IMG/VR virus record: IMGVR_UViG_3300033153_013843
Coordinates: 1-25,795 of that record
Strand: one strand, 5' to 3'
Source of the DNA: a virus
Length of the DNA stretch: 25,795 nt
Shown here: positions 21,379 through 25,795 of the stretch, one piece after another
How positions within the stretch are numbered: the first letter of the stretch is position 1
Layout: every line of letters starts with the position of its first letter
The notes under the pieces: generated by a model
Database searches by the model: none
What the model saw: the letters and a program-made list of their open reading frames with translations, nothing else
Told to the model about the DNA's origin: nothing
Position numbers and translations under genes: made by a program

Positions 21379-22479
21379 CTAATGTCCCTCGTCTAATCGA
21401 TGCCAATCAAAGCCCGTTGTCATTTCCTTCGTGGGATTTATAGGCGGTAATTCAAATGTCTTTGGAGAAACCAATGTCAATCTTGTTATTGTTCCCGATT
21501 CATTATTCAAAGTAAAATTGGTGGAAGCTATAAGCAAAGTTTTATTAATTTCAAGAAATGAATCTTTCGCCTTCACCAAAGCATTTAAGGGCCAGACTTT
21601 TCCATTTGACTGTGTCCATCCCTGTACTTCATAATCAATACTTCTCGAATTTCCTGCGCGATTAACACATTCCCATTTTGCCAAATCTTGACAATATTTA
21701 GTACTACAGGAGGATTCTGGCCAAATAACTATTTTACGGGCGGGACGAGATTTCATAAGAACCAAATCTGTATATTGTCCTTTTGCATGTGCAGCATCCT
21801 CTACGGTACCAAAAAAACTATTTTCTCCTTGCCCTTTTACAATATATGTTGAAAATCGTTCTTTATCGGATTGATTGATACTACCTGATTTAACATTCTT
21901 TCCTAATTCAAGAATATCATTTGCCCACTGCGTTCCGGTTCCAGTTAAAACTAATTGTCCATCCCCATAACTGACTGGCAAAATTCCCTTCGGTTTACAT
22001 AATCTAAAAATAGTATCAAATACAGTTTCCCCAGGGTTTATTTTGAATAAATCCTTTGGGGTTTTTTCATGGGCTTTTACGCTTACAGAATTATCAACAT
22101 CAACCGAAATCCCAAATGGATTACACAATGCCTTGATTACTGTAATTATTTTTTGTCCTTTCCATTCCTGATTAGTTTCCGCAAAAGAACAATCAACTAA
22201 ATCTCCGGTTTTATCTCGGCCACTAATCTGAATATTATGACTAATAGCATCATATGAAATTGGAATATCTTCAATATATCCTGTGATAATAACCTGGTCA
22301 TCTATAAGAACTGTACATTCATCGCCTAATGCAAGCCCCCATTTTTCGGCATTGCCCGGAAATATATTAGTCCCAGCAAATCCAAAAGTACCAGTCATCT
22401 GATATAAAGATTTCTCAATACTGACACTTGTCCAGCCTTCAAATTTTTTACCCCTTACATTTAAGGATACTTCAGGCAC
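21379..22479 (-). CDS. baseplate hub protein P (Mu gp44-like)
   Basis: 366 residues with the gp44/gpD-like hub architecture: an N-terminal strand set (FEGWTSVSIEKSLYQMTGTFGF), DDQVIITGYIEDIPISYD, the ISGRDKTGDLVDCSF loop, PGETVFDTIFRLCKPKGILPVSYGDGQLVLT and a late QGWTQSNGKVWPLNALVKAKD segment. It sits between the N and V homologues as in Mu. It has one 8-base overlap with the gp43 gene. It forms the tail-tube end cap to which the spike docks. Confidence 0.92.
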   Translation of the reverse strand: MPEVSLNVRGKKFEGWTSVSIEKSLYQMTGTFGFAGTNIFPGNAEKWGLALGDECTVLIDDQVIITGYIEDIPISYDAISHNIQISGRDKTGDLVDCSFAETNQEWKGQKIITVIKALCNPFGISVDVDNSVSVKAHEKTPKDLFKINPGETVFDTIFRLCKPKGILPVSYGDGQLVLTGTGTQWANDILELGKNVKSGSINQSDKERFSTYIVKGQGENSFFGTVEDAAHAKGQYTDLVLMKSRPARKIVIWPESSCSTKYCQDLAKWECVNRAGNSRSIDYEVQGWTQSNGKVWPLNALVKAKDSFLEINKTLLIASTNFTLNNESGTITRLTLVSPKTFELPPINPTKEMTTGFDWHRLDEGH

Positions 22480-23950
22480 TCAATACCTCCAAAATTTGTC
22501 CTCCTGGTAAAAACCCCGGATGTTTTACTAATGATATATTACGAGTAATTATTTCTTTTTCTCGATCCAGATCTTCGTAATGATCATATGCGACCGCCAA
22601 AGATGATATTGTTTCGGGTGGTACTTTGTACTCAACTATATTTGCCAACGAAGCTCCGATTGCTAACATGGATTTAACAAATATAGGGCGCAAAGACCTT
22701 AATGCTTCATAATTATCTGGATCTGCTATTTTTATATTAAAAGCAACACAATCCGCATTAACAGCATCATTACCTAATTTTAATAATTGTGCATCGATTA
22801 CTTCTAAAATCTCATCCATCATTTCAACAACTGAATTATGGCTTGTATAATCAATGCGTATAGCAGTCCGTATGGCAGTTGTTATACCGGCCAATCTTGC
22901 CATATTTACAACTGCCTCTTGATTTCCTGTGAGGCGGGCTTTAGAAAAGGTTGTCACTGAAATTACTTCAAGTGTTCCCCCATATTGACTTGAATTATCA
23001 TTTCCAGTAGCTTCGCCATAACGACTTATCGCAAGGGCGGCTCTCATTGCCGTTCTACCAAAATCTTCTGTTATGGTTGCAGAGACAGATAATGTGCTGC
23101 CAATAAAACCCCCAATTTTAGGAATACTTAATTGCGCCCCAGACCAAGGCCCATTATTAATCCCTCGCGCCATTGATCCGCAAGACCCAAATAACTGTTG
23201 TATTAATATATCTCCATACATCCCAGATAAGCTTAATAATCCATTAAACATGCCAACAATACTATTCCCCAATGAACAAGTATTATTTATAACATTTAAT
23301 CCTATCCCAAGAAATTCGGCTGAAAGATGAGATAATGCATTAGCTAATTGAGCAGGCCCTAATCCTTGGATTGAAGCCATAGCGGATTTTAACATTGTAT
23401 TTAATTCACCAACCGAATCTAATATTGAATTGCCTACAAAATCAGGATAATCAAAATCATTATAAATATAACCAAAGGCATCAAGGCCAAGATTGAGCGA
23501 ATCTTCAACTGCATTATCAACTGCATCAACATGATTAATTGCTTCAGCTGGATATGGGACTTTTGTTTCTTCTGCCCTGACAAAAGTCATTGAAAAGCGG
23601 GCAACTCCACCCTCATTAAAAGACTCCGACAACCTTACTTTGCCAAGTAAACTGGCAGTTATTTCGCCTAAAAAGGGATGAATTAAAGTACCTGAACCAG
23701 ACTTCTTTAATTCTTCAATAAGGAGGTCACGCTGAGCAAAATAATCATATTCATTGTCCTTATGTTGAACAATATAGCCCTCTATTGAAAATTCATCTGT
23801 ATCTAATCCCAGATCCTCAACATAAGGTTCATCGCGAAGCGGGTATTGATGAATAACATTTCTACGACCAATACTTGTATTGGTAGAAATGACTTTAAAG
23901 TTTGCTGCCCTAAATGAAGCGGGCCATAAATTATCGCGCCAAGATGCCAT
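22472..23950 (-). CDS. DNA circularisation/tail protein N (Mu gp43-like)
   Basis: 492 residues. The N-terminus, WRDNLWPASFRAANFKV followed by RRNVIHQYPLRDEPYVEDLG, is diagnostic of the N-terminal domain of the 'DNA circularisation protein N' family, despite its name a tail/baseplate component in Mu-like phages. The middle is a long helical region with small residues, and RYGEATGN lies in the second half. It is placed directly after the tape measure gene and before gp44, the Mu order, so its role at the tail hub is likely. Confidence 0.9.
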   Translation of the reverse strand: MASWRDNLWPASFRAANFKVISTNTSIGRRNVIHQYPLRDEPYVEDLGLDTDEFSIEGYIVQHKDNEYDYFAQRDLLIEELKKSGSGTLIHPFLGEITASLLGKVRLSESFNEGGVARFSMTFVRAEETKVPYPAEAINHVDAVDNAVEDSLNLGLDAFGYIYNDFDYPDFVGNSILDSVGELNTMLKSAMASIQGLGPAQLANALSHLSAEFLGIGLNVINNTCSLGNSIVGMFNGLLSLSGMYGDILIQQLFGSCGSMARGINNGPWSGAQLSIPKIGGFIGSTLSVSATITEDFGRTAMRAALAISRYGEATGNDNSSQYGGTLEVISVTTFSKARLTGNQEAVVNMARLAGITTAIRTAIRIDYTSHNSVVEMMDEILEVIDAQLLKLGNDAVNADCVAFNIKIADPDNYEALRSLRPIFVKSMLAIGASLANIVEYKVPPETISSLAVAYDHYEDLDREKEIITRNISLVKHPGFLPGGQILEVLSA

Positions 23951-25639
23951 TTAATGCGCCCCTACATATCCAATTGATGCTACATTCACTGCCGAATCCC
24001 CTTTTGATTTTACCTTTTCAATAGTTGCCGCCGTACCAGAATCAGCGGTTAATTTTATATTTATATCTGTTTGGGATTTACTTCCGGCAATAGGTTGTCC
24101 GCCCGATGGTGTCTTTTTTGGGCTGCTATTTCCAATGCCCATTGGATTCAATAAACCTTTTCCGACATCATAAATAAATTTAAGCCAATCCATCATTTTC
24201 ATATTACTAAAATGAAATTTAAGATCTTTCCAATATCCAATAACCATTCCTATTGCGGTACCAAGGGCTAAAAATGCGGCAGATATTGCTGTAATTACAG
24301 CAATGACAGGAGCCCCGATTGCTATAATCGCCCCAACCCCACTTGCAATGAATCCAATTGCTATTAATAAAGGGCCGATGGCTGCAACCAAGGCCGCTAT
24401 GACGACAATAATAACCTTAGTTGTTGGACTTAATTTTCCAAGCCAGTCAACCACAGGTTCTAAAAATTTAATAACCTTTAATATTGCAGGGACTAAAATA
24501 TTTCCAAAAGACACCGCCAAAAGAATTGCTCTATTTTTAGCCATTCGCAATTGAGATTCAGCGGTCGCATATCTGAGTTTCGCCTCTTTTGTTAAGGCTA
24601 AATTTTCCATCCATGCTTTTGAACTTCTTTCTAAAGCTCCGCGAAATTTATCCCCCCCTGCTGCGGCTGCCAATAATGAACTTGCAACTCTTATCCCATC
24701 TAATCCTAATTGATCTAAAATTACATTTACATTAAGCCCTTTCTTTTCTACTCTTTTTAAACCCTCGGTAAATAAAAGTATTGCTTCGGCAGCATCTTTT
24801 TTCCATAGTTTTTCAAATTCACCTACGCTTTTACCAGATACAAAAGCAAAACCTTGCATCTTTTTGCTACCTGTTCCAATTTCTTTACCAATTCTCATCA
24901 TAACTTGAGAAAAAGCCGTACCACCTGCTTCAGCATTAATTCCAACAGAAGTTAAAGCCGCCGAAAGCCCCATTATTTGATGAGCAGATAGCCCGGCAAA
25001 TACCCCCGCTTTGGCCAGTCTGCCTCCCATCATAACAATTTCTTGTTCATTTGCAGCCATATTATTACCAAGATCAACAATTACTGACCCAAGTTTATCA
25101 AAGTCATTTGAAGATACCCCAACAACATTTGCAAATCTGGCAAGAGAAGTTGCCGCTTCTTCCGCGGACATATTTGTGGTTGCCCCTAAATCGGCCATAA
25201 CTTTTGTAAACTTCAACATATCTTCTTGCTTAATTCCCAATTGCCCAGCGGCTTCGGCAATTCCAAAAATTTCCGTAGTGGCAAGTGGTATTTTGAGGGA
25301 TAAATCTTCCAGTTCTTTTTTTAATTTTCGAAACTGCGGCTCTGTAGCTTCAACAGTTTTTCGAACCCCCGTAAAAGCACTTTCAAATTGAATAGCCGAT
25401 CTTGCAGCCAATCCCCCTAAGAGAGTAAGTGGCAAGGTCAATTTCATAGACATACTCTTGCCTATGTCCTTCATTTGTTTGCCAACTTTTTTCAAAGATT
25501 TGCCAAGTGCTTTAAAAGATCGTGTGGCCTTTTTTATAGGCTTTGCCAGTCCTTTTAAAGAATTGCCTATATTGCGGATGGGTTTTGTGGCTTTATCAAT
25601 AACTTTAAAAATTACTGAAAGATCAAAAGTCTTTGCCAT
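23951..25639 (-). CDS. tail tape measure protein
   Basis: 562 residues. The first 75 are basic coiled coil (FKVIDKATKPIRNIGNSLKGLAKPIKK). The TP901-type core follows with FESAFTGVRKTVEATEPQF, LEDLSLKIPLATTEIFGIAEAAGQLGI, GLSAALTSVGINAEAGGTAFSQVMMRIG and the LLAAAAGGD region. A long hydrophobic stretch (about residues 400-465, VIIVVIAALVAAIGPLLIAIGFIA onward) would be the membrane-active part used in DNA entry. At 562 residues it would predict a rather short tail if the usual length rule holds. A ribosome binding site lies in GGAGATCGGGAA before the start. Confidence 0.92.
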   Translation of the reverse strand: MAKTFDLSVIFKVIDKATKPIRNIGNSLKGLAKPIKKATRSFKALGKSLKKVGKQMKDIGKSMSMKLTLPLTLLGGLAARSAIQFESAFTGVRKTVEATEPQFRKLKKELEDLSLKIPLATTEIFGIAEAAGQLGIKQEDMLKFTKVMADLGATTNMSAEEAATSLARFANVVGVSSNDFDKLGSVIVDLGNNMAANEQEIVMMGGRLAKAGVFAGLSAHQIMGLSAALTSVGINAEAGGTAFSQVMMRIGKEIGTGSKKMQGFAFVSGKSVGEFEKLWKKDAAEAILLFTEGLKRVEKKGLNVNVILDQLGLDGIRVASSLLAAAAGGDKFRGALERSSKAWMENLALTKEAKLRYATAESQLRMAKNRAILLAVSFGNILVPAILKVIKFLEPVVDWLGKLSPTTKVIIVVIAALVAAIGPLLIAIGFIASGVGAIIAIGAPVIAVITAISAAFLALGTAIGMVIGYWKDLKFHFSNMKMMDWLKFIYDVGKGLLNPMGIGNSSPKKTPSGGQPIAGSKSQTDINIKLTADSGTAATIEKVKSKGDSAVNVASIGYVGAH

Positions 25640-25795
25640 TTATTTTCCCGATCTCCACTTGGCTATTTGTTCGGCGCCTTCATTCCAAAAAATTAAATCA
25701 TCCATATCCATATTCCAAATTGATTCTGAAGAAAATTTAAAAATATATCCAATTGTCCAAACTATTTCTTTCCAGTCTCCGGGGATAGTGATTCC
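25640..25795 (-). CDS. gp41/gpE-like tail assembly protein, C-terminal part
   Basis: Reading leftwards from the window edge the minus strand is open for 51 residues to TAA at 25640-25642, immediately before the tape measure start. The stretch ITIPGDWKEIVWTIGYIFKF is followed by SIWNMDMDDLIFWNEGAEQI, which has the W-x-M-x-x-x-D-L-x-x-W pattern of the small E-type tail assembly chaperones that precede tape measure genes. Its 5' part lies beyond the window. Confidence 0.7.
   Translation of the reverse strand, partial: GITIPGDWKEIVWTIGYIFKFSSESIWNMDMDDLIFWNEGAEQIAKWRSGK

Overview
The window looks like part of an AT-rich (by eye roughly one-third GC) Mu-like myovirus or prophage of a Gram-negative host. 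The phage identity rests on the minus-strand half (15430-25795). Read right to left, it follows the Mu tail order: a gp41/gpE-like tail assembly protein (cut by the window edge), tape measure, DNA-circularisation/gp43 (N), hub gp44 (P), spike gp45 (V), gp46 (W-like), gp47 (baseplate J), gp48, then three tail-fibre or appendage proteins ending in a large beta-helix tailspike. A Gram-negative host is inferred from the Sec signal peptides, the lipobox proteins and an outer-membrane-barrel-like protein. No host taxon can be named from the sequence alone.

The plus-strand half (1-15380) is one tightly packed run of co-directional genes, many joined by 4-base ATGA overlaps. It begins with the end of an unknown gene, a zinc-finger protein, a coiled-coil protein, the C-terminal half of an SMC/Rad50-type ATPase and a zinc ribbon protein. 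Next comes a secreted ClpP-like serine protease with a CxxCH motif. From about 2300 the block becomes a nonulosonic (sialic-acid-like) sugar cassette. It holds an SpsF-type cytidylyltransferase, a Gfo/Idh/MocA oxidoreductase, a DegT-type aminotransferase, a NeuB-type synthase lacking its usual C-terminal domain, and a BNR-repeat sialidase-like protein overlapping neuB. These are followed by a PseB-type UDP-GlcNAc 4,6-dehydratase, a GNAT acetyltransferase and a Maf/DUF115 glycosyltransferase. Between them lie a lipoprotein, an outer-membrane-barrel-like protein, a Myb-like helix-turn-helix protein and several tiny single-helix membrane peptides.

The most striking point is the Maf glycosyltransferase. 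It is encoded in two pieces (11798-13186 and 13890-15380) with an HNH endonuclease gene between them. The N-terminus of the second piece carries the Maf-type motif (NSTEGG) that should follow directly from the end of the first piece. The simplest reading is that a free-standing HNH gene invaded an intact maf gene, leaving two fragments each with its own ribosome binding site. The second piece also ends in TPR repeats.

Taken together, the cargo could make a UDP-amino-sugar (dehydratase, aminotransferase, acetyltransferase), condense it to a nonulosonic acid (NeuB), activate it as the CMP-sugar (SpsF-type) and attach it to protein (Maf). Only a recognisable PseG/NeuC hydrolase is missing. Its position next to the tail-fibre genes, converging on them at 15381-15429, fits a lysogenic-conversion or receptor-modification cargo. 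A 192-base gap (4891-5082) is predicted by eye to be a structured RNA. No tRNA, rRNA, CRISPR array, insertion sequence or reverse transcriptase was seen.
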